From Candidatus Nealsoniibacteriota bacterium (lineage in GTDB: Bacteria > Patescibacteriota > Minisyncoccia > Minisyncoccales > PWPS01), in contig PUMQ01000020.1 of assembly GCA_003551435.1 (NCBI GenBank), forward strand, positions 1 to 39,030: DNA of 39,030 nucleotides, read 5' to 3'. The notes beneath the pieces are model-generated. The model saw only the letters and a list, made by a program, of their open reading frames with translations. It was not told the origin of the DNA and did no database searches. Numbering within the stretch: position 1 is the stretch's first letter; each line of letters starts with the position of its first letter. Positions 31,605 through 38,946 of the stretch are shown here, piece by piece. The translations under genes were made by a program, and so were the position numbers.

Positions 31605-32060
31605 TTAAATGTCTATCTTTCTTTTTTTCTCCCTCTCTATTTTGGGGGCTTTTATTACAAGTATTCCTTCTTTTATATCCGCCTGAATTCGCGAGGGGTC
31701 CGTTTCTTCGGGAAGGATTACCTCTCTGCGAAAGTTTCCGAAAAAGCATTCTTGAGTGTAAAAACCTTTAATCTCTCTTTTCTCCGGCCTTTCTCTTTTT
31801 CCTTTTACAATAACCATGTCTTTTTCGGTAATAATTTCCAAGTCATCCTTTTTTATGCCGGCAATCGGTGCTTGGATAACGATCTCCTCTTCTGTTTCAT
31901 AAACGTCTATAGCAAGGATTCCTTCTTTTTTAAGCCACGCTTTCTCTTTTGAAGGGGCGGGCTGTTCCTTTTCTTTTTTTTCCTCTTTCGTGTCGTTTTC
32001 AAGAGGTTCCGTTTCCCACTCTTTTTCTTTTTTATCGGATGGATTGTTTTCTTTTTTCAT
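31605..32060 (-). CDS. small heat shock protein (Hsp20/alpha-crystallin)
   Basis: ATP-independent holdase chaperone of 151 aa. After a charged, low-complexity N-terminal arm (about 1-45, mostly Lys/Glu) lies the alpha-crystallin domain: GILAIDVYETEEEIVIQAPI at its start, DLEIITEKDMVIVKG, GNFRREVILPEE, and the closing GILVIKAPK. The C-terminal tail (ERE-KKRKIDI) ends with an I-x-I motif that docks to neighbouring subunits. No CIRCE or other heat-shock operator is visible; a promoter with an extended -10 is listed separately. Confidence 0.93.
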   Translation of the reverse strand: MKKENNPSDKKEKEWETEPLENDTKEEKKEKEQPAPSKEKAWLKKEGILAIDVYETEEEIVIQAPIAGIKKDDLEIITEKDMVIVKGKRERPEKREIKGFYTQECFFGNFRREVILPEETDPSRIQADIKEGILVIKAPKIEREKKRKIDI

Positions 32061-32085
32061 ATTTTTAAATTTTGTTTACAGCTTT

Positions 32086-32114
32086 AAAATACCACTTTTG
32101 AAGGGAAAACACAA
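32086..32114 (-). promoter_or_regulatory. hsp20 promoter
   Basis: Reverse strand TTGTGT, 17-bp spacer, TATTTT with TG-G before the -10. It ends 26 bp before the hsp20 ATG. Confidence 0.5.
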
Positions 32115-32118
32115 ATGC

Positions 32119-32829
32119 CTATCTAGGAAAGGAAACACTTTTTATCTCTTTTGCCTTGCTTATTCCGAAAGAGAGAATTAAGGAAAGGGAAACAAGGAGA
32201 GTTATAATAAGAAAAAAAGCGAGGGGGTCTTCTATTCGCATCGCTAAAATATTGTAAGTTCCGTGAAACAGGGTGACAACTAAAAATCCCGAGAAAATAA
32301 AAAATTTGTTTAAAAACCTGTATCCGTAGATCAGGAAAACTCCCAGAATTCCCGAGGCGAGGGCGTGAAAGAAGGTGGCGCTTATAAAGCGCAGAACAGA
32401 TATTTTAAACATTCCCAAGGCGGTAGTATCGGCAGAAAAAAGAAGAAGAAAATTTTCCAAAGCGGCAAAACCCATGGCTGCCGTTATCATGTAAATAATA
32501 ATGTCCATCGGTTCGTCAAGTTCGGTGTGGCGCTTAACGGTAAAGAAAAAAGCCAAATACTTTAAAAACTCTTCGGAAAAAGCGATAATAATAAATTTTT
32601 GAAAAAGAAGAAAGAAAATGGGAGAAAAGTATACATATTCCGGCATCTTGGCGAAAAAAGAAAAAACATTTATCTGAAAGAAATATCCCGCGACTCCCAA
32701 AAGAGCTCCCATAGAAAAGACGTAAGCGACTACTCTTTTTGGTTCCGGATGGACATCTTTTTTTAGAAAATAAAGAAGCCAGACAAAACTTGGGAGAACG
32801 GCGAAAACAAAAAGGGAGAAATAAAGCAT
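32119..32829 (-). CDS. PrsW-family intramembrane metalloprotease
   Basis: A 236-aa integral membrane protein with about seven hydrophobic segments. The PrsW/CPBP-type motifs are in order: SEEFLKY (E86, E87, K90), AALENFLLL (E125, N126), FFHALASG (H155) and LFHGTYNI (H189, N193). In B. subtilis PrsW starts cleavage of the anti-sigma factor RsiW. Here no sigma or anti-sigma gene is nearby, so the substrate is unknown. The four intramembrane motifs look intact, so activity is plausible. It lies between hsp20 and a heptamer repeat. Confidence 0.85.
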   Translation of the reverse strand: MLYFSLFVFAVLPSFVWLLYFLKKDVHPEPKRVVAYVFSMGALLGVAGYFFQINVFSFFAKMPEYVYFSPIFFLLFQKFIIIAFSEEFLKYLAFFFTVKRHTELDEPMDIIIYMITAAMGFAALENFLLLFSADTTALGMFKISVLRFISATFFHALASGILGVFLIYGYRFLNKFFIFSGFLVVTLFHGTYNILAMRIEDPLAFFLIITLLVSLSLILSFGISKAKEIKSVSFPR

Positions 32830-32836
32830 ACAAGAT

Positions 32837-32886
32837 AACTATTAACCATTGACAATTGACAACTGGCCGCTGTCACATGTCAAAAT
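32837..32886. repeat. degenerate 7-bp tandem repeat (copy F)
   Basis: Between the PrsW gene and valS, in sevens: AACTATT, AACCATT, GACAATT, GACAACT, GGCCGCT, GTCACAT, GTCAAAA. Confidence 0.65.
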
Positions 32887-32889
32887 TTT

Positions 32890-35133
32890 TTACTGCGGCC
32901 ATTTTTCTATTAAAAGAAACTCTTCGCTTCCGGGGCTTTTGGGAAGGATAGCCCATATCTCTTCTGTTAAGAAAGGCATGAACGGATGAAGGAGTTTAAG
33001 CTGCTCGATTAGCTGAAGGTAGAGATTCCGGGAGGCGGAAAGGCGCTCTTCTTCTCTTCCTTCATGGATACTTTGCTTGCTTTCCTCAATTATAACATCG
33101 GCAAAGGTGTGCCAGAAGTAATGGTATAACTTTTCTGCCGCCAGATAGAGGCGGAAATTTTCTATGTCTTTGGAAACTTCTTTTACGTGTTTTGAAAAAT
33201 TTTTATAAGAGAGAGAATCTTTTCCAAGGAGGGGTGTGTTTTTGGAAGTGATTTTTTCCAATTCTTTTTTATTTTCGGGCAAAATGGAAAGAACAAAGCG
33301 AGAAGCGTTCCATATCTTATTTGCAAAGTGTTTTTGTGCTTTGATTTTCGACTCGGACATTTTTACATCGTTTCCCGGAGCGGAACCCATGATAAGAGAC
33401 ATGCGGAGAGCATCCGTCCCGTATTTTTCCGCCAAATTTACCGGGTCCAGGGCGTTTCCCAGCGACTTACTCATTTTTTGACCCTTTTCGTCCCGGACTA
33501 TTCCGTGAAGATATACGCAGTGGAAGGGAATTTCTCCCTTAAGGGTGGTGGTCATTAGAATCATTCTTGCCACCCAGAAGAAAAGAATATCGTACCCGGT
33601 TGCAAGGACGGTTGTCGGATGATAGTTTTTTAGATCTTTTGTTTTTTCGGGCCACCCGAGGGTGGAAAAAGTCCAAAGACCGGAAGAAAACCAGGTATCC
33701 AAAGTATCGGGATCTTGCTTCCACCCTTCTTTTTCCGGCGGACTTTCTCCTACATGTATATTATCGGCTTGATTATGATCTTCGGTTTGTGGTTTTTGTT
33801 TACGGTAGTAAACGGGAATTCGGTGTCCGAACCATATTTGCCTGCTTATGCACCAGTCGTGCAGGTTTTCAATCCAGTGGAAGTATGTCTTTTCAAATCT
33901 TTTGGGAACAATGCTTATCCACCCTTTCTTTACGGAAAGAGACATTAGTTTTTTAAGGGTGGTTTTCTCCCCCTTTTTTACGAAAGAAAGAGTGGAGTAA
34001 GGAAAAGAAAACTCTTTGTCTACATCAATAAACCACTGCAGCTTGGGGAGAGGCTCAATAATTCCTCCTGTCCGTTCCGCTTTAGCGATGCTTTGCTTTA
34101 TCTTCTCTTCTCGGAGAAGAAGGTTTTCTTTTTTAAGTCTTTCAACAATCTCTTTTCTTGCTTCTTTTGCCTTTTTTCCGGAAAAGGGAGGGTAGTTTTC
34201 GTTAATTTTTCCGTACTCGTTTATAACCTGTTTTGTTTCAAGGTTGTGGCGTTTGGCGATTCCCCAATCAGCAAGGCTGTGAGCCGGAGTCACCCCCAAG
34301 GCGCCGGTTCCGAAACTTGGATTAACGGCTTTGTCGCCGACAACTTTTATAATAAGAGGGGTGCCTACGAAATTTACCGAGAATTTTTTCCCGATATACT
34401 TTTTATAGCGTCCGTCTTTCGGATTTACGGCAATGGCCGTATCTCCCAGCTTTGTTTCCGGTCTTGTAGTGGCAATTGGAATAGGAAAACCTTTCTCATA
34501 GTAAAAAGTGTAAAGGACCCCTTCGGTTTCTTCGTGGTTTACTTCGTCGTCCGAAACGGTGGTCTGCCCCTTAGGGTCCCAGTTGACAATTCTTACTCCT
34601 CTGTAAATAAGGCCAAGGTCGTAGAGCTTTTTAAAAGCGGTAGCGACGGCTTTATTTCTTTCTTTATCTAGGGTATAAGCCTCTCTGCTCCAGTCCAAAG
34701 AAGCTCCCATTTTTTTAAGCTGTCCTAAAATAGTGCTTCGGCTTTCAGCGGCAAAGCGGTTAACTCTCTTTAAAAATTCTCTTCTCCCCAAATCATGCCG
34801 GTTTTTCTTTTCTTGCTTTTCAAGAAGTGCTTCCACTTTCGATTGGGTAGCGATTGCCGCGTGGTCCGTGCCGGGAATCCAGAGGGTGCGACGCCCTTTC
34901 ATTCGGTAAAAACGGGTCAGAATATCTTCCGTGGTGATTCCCAGAGCGTGTCCGATATGCAAAACGCCGGTTACGTTTGGCGGAGGAAGGACCATTGAGA
35001 AATAAGGAGCTCTGGGAGTGGTCTTTTTTCTTTCAAGACACACATCGGGATTAAAAAAACCGCTTTTTTCCCACTTTGAATAAATTCTTTTTTCCACTTT
35101 TCTAGGATCGTAATTTTTCGCTAGGTTTTTCAT
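32890..35133 (-). CDS. valS: valyl-tRNA synthetase (compact)
   Basis: Class I synthetase charging tRNA-Val; two valine tRNAs are in the window. Seen: the HIGH motif in VTGVLHIGHALG, ATRPETKLGDTAIAVNP in the editing (CP1) domain, KMSKSLGNALDP near the C-terminal half, and an anticodon-binding end PFMPFLTEEIW. With 747 aa it is much shorter than the roughly 900-950 aa of E. coli-type ValS, and it stops soon after the anticodon domain, without the coiled-coil C-terminal arm. The frame extends to an ATG at 35151 inside tsaD. I prefer the ATG at 35133, one base past the tsaD stop (TAACATG), the same join as in the HNH pair. Confidence 0.95.
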   Translation of the reverse strand: MKNLAKNYDPRKVEKRIYSKWEKSGFFNPDVCLERKKTTPRAPYFSMVLPPPNVTGVLHIGHALGITTEDILTRFYRMKGRRTLWIPGTDHAAIATQSKVEALLEKQEKKNRHDLGRREFLKRVNRFAAESRSTILGQLKKMGASLDWSREAYTLDKERNKAVATAFKKLYDLGLIYRGVRIVNWDPKGQTTVSDDEVNHEETEGVLYTFYYEKGFPIPIATTRPETKLGDTAIAVNPKDGRYKKYIGKKFSVNFVGTPLIIKVVGDKAVNPSFGTGALGVTPAHSLADWGIAKRHNLETKQVINEYGKINENYPPFSGKKAKEARKEIVERLKKENLLLREEKIKQSIAKAERTGGIIEPLPKLQWFIDVDKEFSFPYSTLSFVKKGEKTTLKKLMSLSVKKGWISIVPKRFEKTYFHWIENLHDWCISRQIWFGHRIPVYYRKQKPQTEDHNQADNIHVGESPPEKEGWKQDPDTLDTWFSSGLWTFSTLGWPEKTKDLKNYHPTTVLATGYDILFFWVARMILMTTTLKGEIPFHCVYLHGIVRDEKGQKMSKSLGNALDPVNLAEKYGTDALRMSLIMGSAPGNDVKMSESKIKAQKHFANKIWNASRFVLSILPENKKELEKITSKNTPLLGKDSLSYKNFSKHVKEVSKDIENFRLYLAAEKLYHYFWHTFADVIIEESKQSIHEGREEERLSASRNLYLQLIEQLKLLHPFMPFLTEEIWAILPKSPGSEEFLLIEKWPQ

Positions 35134-35134
35134 G

Positions 35135-36280
35135 TTACCGCATTTTATCATAAATTTTTATATTTGCATTCGCTTCTATTTTTTGAGAGTCTTTTGCCGG
35201 CTTTTCCAGAGCTGCTGCTGCCCCGACAATCTCCGCATTATCCGTGGCGAGTCGTATGGAAGGGAGGAGTACTTCAATTCCCGGAAACTCTTTTTCCATT
35301 TTTTTTACTTTTTTCTGTAGTGTTTTGTTGGCGGTTACCCCTCCTCCTAAAATGATTGTTTTAGCTCTGTATTCTTTTACTGCTTTTTTGAGCTTAAAAA
35401 CAAGGACATCGGTTATTGCTTCCTCTATTTCTTTTGCCATCTCCGCTTTGTATTTCTTGCTTTTTTTTGTTCTCTCGTTCCGGGAAAGAAAGTCATAAAG
35501 GACAGCCGTTTTTAGTCCGGAAAAGCTGAAATCGTAGTTTTTACTATACATCATCGGGCGAGGCAAGTTAATTTCGAATTTTGGATTTTGGATTTCGGAT
35601 TTCCATAACTCGGCTTGCCGAGCTATGGCTGGTCCTCCCGGGTATCCCAATCCCAAAATGCGAGCCGCTTTGTCAAAACATTCCCCGGCGGCGTCGTCTC
35701 TCGTTTTCCCGATAAGCTCAAAAGAAGAAAAAGAGTTTGCAAGAACAAGCTCGGTATGCCCTCCGCTGGCGACAAGCGCCACTGCCGGAAATTTAATTTT
35801 TTCTTTTTCAAAAAGAAAAAAGAAGAGGTGTGCTTTGATGTGGTTTATCGGGATAAGGGGAACGTCAAGACAAAGGGAAAGCGCTTTGGCAAAATTTACT
35901 CCTACCCAAAGACACGGCTCAAGTCCGGGACCGGTGGTAACGGCAACGGCATCTATTTTCTTTATTTTATTTTTCTTTAAAAAATTTTCTGTTTCTTTAA
36001 GCAGAAAGGACTCTCTTGAAAGAATTTTCCCAATTTCTTTAGAATTGCTTGTGATTCCTTTTTCCAAGAGAGAAGCTTTTTTTAAAGCTTTTTTCATTAC
36101 CGGAATAAGATTTTTCTGGTGTTCTCTTTTTGCTTCCGTAGGGTAAACGCCTCCCCATTTTTTATGTATTTCTGTCTGTGAAGAAAGAGCGCTTCCCAGC
36201 ACCTTTACCCTACCTTTTTCTTTTTCTACAACGGCCACTCCAGTGTCGTCGCAGGAAGTTTCAATGGCTAAAATAATCAT
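35135..36280 (-). CDS. tsaD: tRNA N6-threonylcarbamoyladenosine synthase TsaD (with inserts)
   Basis: Catalytic subunit of the t6A complex with TsaB and TsaE. At 381 aa it is longer than the usual 330-345. Conserved parts are IETSCDDT, the metal site NHIKAHL (H147, H151), ASGGHTEL, GYPGGP, and ATDNAEIVG with the last metal Asp. Two insertions stand out: about 71-103, a Lys/Glu-rich helix before the TTGPGL motif, and about 224-237 (ELWKSEIQNPKFEI), which is written in heptamer-repeat DNA. TsaE is encoded at 16046-16525. The start matches the usual MI-x-LAIETSCDDT. Confidence 0.94.
   Translation of the reverse strand: MIILAIETSCDDTGVAVVEKEKGRVKVLGSALSSQTEIHKKWGGVYPTEAKREHQKNLIPVMKKALKKASLLEKGITSNSKEIGKILSRESFLLKETENFLKKNKIKKIDAVAVTTGPGLEPCLWVGVNFAKALSLCLDVPLIPINHIKAHLFFFLFEKEKIKFPAVALVASGGHTELVLANSFSSFELIGKTRDDAAGECFDKAARILGLGYPGGPAIARQAELWKSEIQNPKFEINLPRPMMYSKNYDFSFSGLKTAVLYDFLSRNERTKKSKKYKAEMAKEIEEAITDVLVFKLKKAVKEYRAKTIILGGGVTANKTLQKKVKKMEKEFPGIEVLLPSIRLATDNAEIVGAAAALEKPAKDSQKIEANANIKIYDKMR
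35570..35627. repeat. heptamer repeat and inverted repeat inside tsaD
   Basis: On the reverse strand about five in-phase heptamers (GAAATCC, GAAATCC, AAAATCC, AAAATTC, GAAATTA) encode SEIQNPKFEI. They abut an 11-bp inverted repeat, CATAACTCGGC (35604-35614) with GCCGAGCTATG (35617-35627), one mismatch. Confidence 0.7.
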
Positions 36281-36330
36281 AAAAAGTCTTGTTTAGCTTT
36301 TGCAAAACCGCGGTTAAGCAATAATTTCTC

Positions 36331-36359
36331 TTGATTATTTCCGTATTTTATACTAAAAT
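36331..36359 (+). promoter_or_regulatory. promoter reading through 60-bp repeats toward tRNA-Glu
   Basis: TTGATT, 17-bp spacer, TAAAAT. The -10 sits in an imperfect palindrome (CCGTATTTTA/TAAAATACCG), so a weaker leftward promoter for tsaD may overlap. Confidence 0.55.
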
Positions 36360-36390
36360 ACCGCTTGTGAAAACAGGGAGAACGAGAAAT

Positions 36391-36523
36391 TACGCGCGAA
36401 GCGCAGAGATATACCTTGTCATTTGAAATTTAAAATTTGAAATTTAAAATTACACGCGAAGCGCAGAGATATACCTTGTCATTTGAAATTTAAAATTTGA
36501 AATTTAAAATTACACGCGAAGCG
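36391..36523. repeat. two and a fraction copies of a 60-bp tandem repeat
   Basis: Units at 36391-36450 and 36451-36510 are nearly identical, and the start of a third runs to 36523. Each has a mini-hairpin CGC-GAA-GCG and an A/T-rich 14-bp sub-repeat (TTTGAAATTTAAAA). The hairpin flank differs among copies (GCGC..GCGC, ACGC..GCGC, CACGC..GCGTG). Confidence 0.85.
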
Positions 36524-36532
36524 TGATAGTAT

Positions 36533-36607
36533 GGCCCCATCGTCTAGTCTGGCTTAGGACGCCAGGTTTTCATCCTGGTAACACCGGTTCAAATCCGGTT
36601 GGGGTCA
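36533..36607 (+). tRNA. tRNA-Glu (anticodon UUC)
   Basis: Acceptor GGCCCCA/TGGGGTC, anticodon stem CCAGG/CCTGG with loop TTTTCAT, T-arm ACCGGTTCAAATCCGGT. CCA is not encoded. Confidence 0.94.
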
Positions 36608-36615
36608 CAAATCAA

Positions 36616-38709
36616 CTACTCCAAGTGAAGATTCTGTCTTATGGAATCCACTCTCTTTTTCAAAGAAGGGTGGTTTTTTAATTGAGAATCTTTTAAGAGA
36701 ATTTCTTTGGCGGATTCTCTTGCCTTTTCTACTAGAGAACGGTCTCTTAGCGCATCCATGGTAAAGTCGGGAATTCCCCACTGCCTTTTTCCAAAAAAGT
36801 CTCCCGGTCCGCGCAGTTCTAAATCTTTTTCCGCAAGATCAAAACCTGACTTGGAGGAAAGAAGCGCCTCCAGTCTTTTTTTTATTTTCTCGCTCCAAGA
36901 GCTTGCAAAAAGAAAGCAGTAAGACTGAAAATCTCCTCTTCCCACTCTTCCGCGGAACTGGTGAAGCTGGGCGAGGCCGAACATTTCCGCTCCTTCAATA
37001 ACCATTATGCCGGCGTTCCTTATATCAACTCCTACTTCTACTACCGAAGTGGAAACGAGGATATCCGTTTTCTTATTCTTGAAATCCTTCATTATTTTTT
37101 CCTTTTCCGCGGACTTCATTTTTCCGTGCAGCATTTCTATCTTAAACTCGGGGAAGATTTCCTTGGCGAGGTGCTCTTTTTCTTCTTCTACCGACTTTAA
37201 ATTTCCCCAAACGGAATTTTCTTTGTTTGCCGCCTCTTCTATTCGCGGACAGATAAAAAAAGCCTGTCTTCCTTCCTTTATCTCCTTTCTTATAAAACTA
37301 TACGCCTCATCCCTTTTCTTGGGAGGAACAAGCTTGGTAATTATCGGCTTTCTTTCCTCGGGCATCTCGTCTATTACAGACAGTGAAAGATCTCCGTAGA
37401 GGGTGAGAGCCAGTGTTCGGGGAATGGGAGTGGCGGTCATAGAGAGAAGGTGCGGTATCCCGGAGGACTCTTTAAGGCACAGTTTTGCTCTTTGCTTTAC
37501 CCCGAAGCGGTGCTGTTCATCCAGAATAACAAGGGCGAGGTTTTTGAATTTTACCTTGTCTTGTATTAAAGCATGAGTTCCTATTAGAAAGGAAAGCTCT
37601 CCTTTTTTTGTTTTTTCAATCAGTTTTTCCTTTGATATTTCCACAGTATCTCCTTTTAGCTTTTTTGAGCGGAGCTTGTCTTTTTTTCCGGTAAGAAGGC
37701 CGACGTCTATTTTAAAGCGCCAAAGGAGCTTTGCTATTTCGTCAAAGTGTTGGCGGGCAAGAACTTCGGTGGGAGCCATTAAAGTTGCTTGATATCCCGC
37801 TTTGATGACCGCCAAAACAGCAATTACCGCCACTATTGTTTTTCCCGAGCCGACATCTCCTTCCAAAAGACGGTTCATCGGTGTTTCTTTTTCCATGTCT
37901 TTGAGTATCTGCCAGGCGGCTTTTTTTTGTGCTTGTGTCAATTGAAACGGAAGCCCGGAAACAAGGTCTTGTATTTTTTCTACCTGAGAGGGAACGGGAA
38001 CTCCCTTTTGTTGTGATAAGAATATTTTTTGAATTAAGAGGGATGCTTGCAAAAGAAAAACCCTTTCAAAAGAAATTCTTTTTTGTGCTTTCTTGGCGGA
38101 GGCAAGAGAAGAAGGAAGGTGTATCTCTTGCAAGGCTTTAGGAAAAGAGTAAAGCTTATTTTTCTCTACTATCTCTTGGGGGAGCGTTTCTTTCATCTTT
38201 ATCTTTTCTAAAACGGATTTGATAATAAAACTGAGCCATTTGGAAGAAACTCCGCCCGTCTCCGGGTAAATAGGAACAATCTTATTTCTCAAAGAGGACT
38301 CTTTTTCAAATTTTTCGTAGAAAGGATTTACAAACTGCAGCCCCTCCTTAGTGCGAATTACTTTTCCCGATATGAGAATTTTTTCTCCTTTTTTTATCGC
38401 TTTTGAGAGGTACGGCTGGTTAAACCAGACAACCTTTATCTCCCCGGTAGAGTCTTTTACTGTGGCTCTGGAATAAGAGAGGCGGCGGTAGGCCGTTCTT
38501 CCCGAGGAGATGGCTGAAACTTCTCCCGTAACGGTATATCTTCCTTCGTGAAATATGGAAGACACGGATGTTCTTTTTGAAAAATCCTCGTAGCGGTAAG
38601 GAAAGTGGAAAAGGAGGTCGCCGGCTGTTTTTACTTTCAGCTTTTCCAGCCTTTTTTGGTAAACCGGCCCTATATTTTGAATTTGAGAAACGGGGGTAGA
38701 GAAATTCAT
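36616..38709 (-). CDS. recG: ATP-dependent DNA helicase RecG
   Basis: Double-stranded DNA translocase that remodels stalled replication forks and Holliday junctions. The 697 aa show the N-terminal wedge/OB-fold part (FPYRYEDFSKRT and the strand-rich region to about 190), Walker A EGDVGSGKT, the DEQH box VILDEQHRFGVKQR, MTATPIPRTLAL, and the helicase C domain with STSVVEVGVDIRNAG and QFRGRVGRG. The long frame runs on to an ATG at 38781, but that piece lies in the antisense of tRNA-Arg(GCG). The Met at 38709 (MNFSTPVSQI) is therefore the start. tRNA-Arg lies 14 bp upstream on the same strand, so they may be co-transcribed. Confidence 0.96.
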   Translation of the reverse strand: MNFSTPVSQIQNIGPVYQKRLEKLKVKTAGDLLFHFPYRYEDFSKRTSVSSIFHEGRYTVTGEVSAISSGRTAYRRLSYSRATVKDSTGEIKVVWFNQPYLSKAIKKGEKILISGKVIRTKEGLQFVNPFYEKFEKESSLRNKIVPIYPETGGVSSKWLSFIIKSVLEKIKMKETLPQEIVEKNKLYSFPKALQEIHLPSSLASAKKAQKRISFERVFLLQASLLIQKIFLSQQKGVPVPSQVEKIQDLVSGLPFQLTQAQKKAAWQILKDMEKETPMNRLLEGDVGSGKTIVAVIAVLAVIKAGYQATLMAPTEVLARQHFDEIAKLLWRFKIDVGLLTGKKDKLRSKKLKGDTVEISKEKLIEKTKKGELSFLIGTHALIQDKVKFKNLALVILDEQHRFGVKQRAKLCLKESSGIPHLLSMTATPIPRTLALTLYGDLSLSVIDEMPEERKPIITKLVPPKKRDEAYSFIRKEIKEGRQAFFICPRIEEAANKENSVWGNLKSVEEEKEHLAKEIFPEFKIEMLHGKMKSAEKEKIMKDFKNKKTDILVSTSVVEVGVDIRNAGIMVIEGAEMFGLAQLHQFRGRVGRGDFQSYCFLFASSWSEKIKKRLEALLSSKSGFDLAEKDLELRGPGDFFGKRQWGIPDFTMDALRDRSLVEKARESAKEILLKDSQLKNHPSLKKRVDSIRQNLHLE

Positions 38710-38723
38710 GACGAAAGATAATG

Positions 38724-38795
38724 TGTCCCCGCGAGGACTCGAACCTCGATTACAGCCTCCGCAAGGCTGCGTTTTATCCATTAAACTACGGAGAC
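38724..38795 (-). tRNA. tRNA-Arg (anticodon GCG)
   Basis: Reverse strand: acceptor GTCTCCG/CGGGGAC, D-stem GTTT/AAAC, anticodon stem CAGCC/GGCTG with loop TTGCGGA, T-arm CGAGGTTCGAGTCCTCG. Most bacteria read CGC/CGU with an inosine-modified ACG anticodon, so GCG is unusual. CCA is not encoded. Confidence 0.92.
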
Positions 38796-38850
38796 GGCTG
38801 TTTAAAGCGCAGAAGTATTATACTTAAATTACAGCATTATTGCAATTTTT

Positions 38851-38906
38851 ACGGAGTTCCGAATTTTGCAACTCTGCATGGCGACACCTGGTGTCAACAT
38901 GCAGAG
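38851..38906. repeat. nested inverted repeat between tRNA-Arg(GCG) and tRNA-Ser
   Basis: Outer perfect stem CTCTGCATG (38872-38880) with CATGCAGAG (38898-38906). An inner hairpin GACAC-CTG-GTGTC (38883-38895) can form a cruciform. A further GAGTT/AACTC pair lies just upstream. No T-tract follows. Confidence 0.7.
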
Positions 38907-38928
38907 GTATAGATATTTTAGGGAAAAG

Positions 38929-38937
38929 TGATATAAT
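38929..38937 (+). promoter_or_regulatory. extended -10 promoter of tRNA-Ser(GCU)
   Basis: TG-A-TATAAT, 9 bp before the tRNA. No good -35 is seen. Confidence 0.65.
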
Positions 38938-38946
38938 AAGCGCGCG

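Noticed and set aside
36391-36523. CRISPR array
   Set aside because: Units are contiguous 60-bp copies with no spacers between repeats, only about two copies, and no cas genes nearby.
38710-38781. N-terminal extension of RecG by 24 codons
   Set aside because: It is written across tRNA-Arg(GCG) on the same strand; the residues (CGGCNRGSS and so on) are tRNA sequence read as protein.
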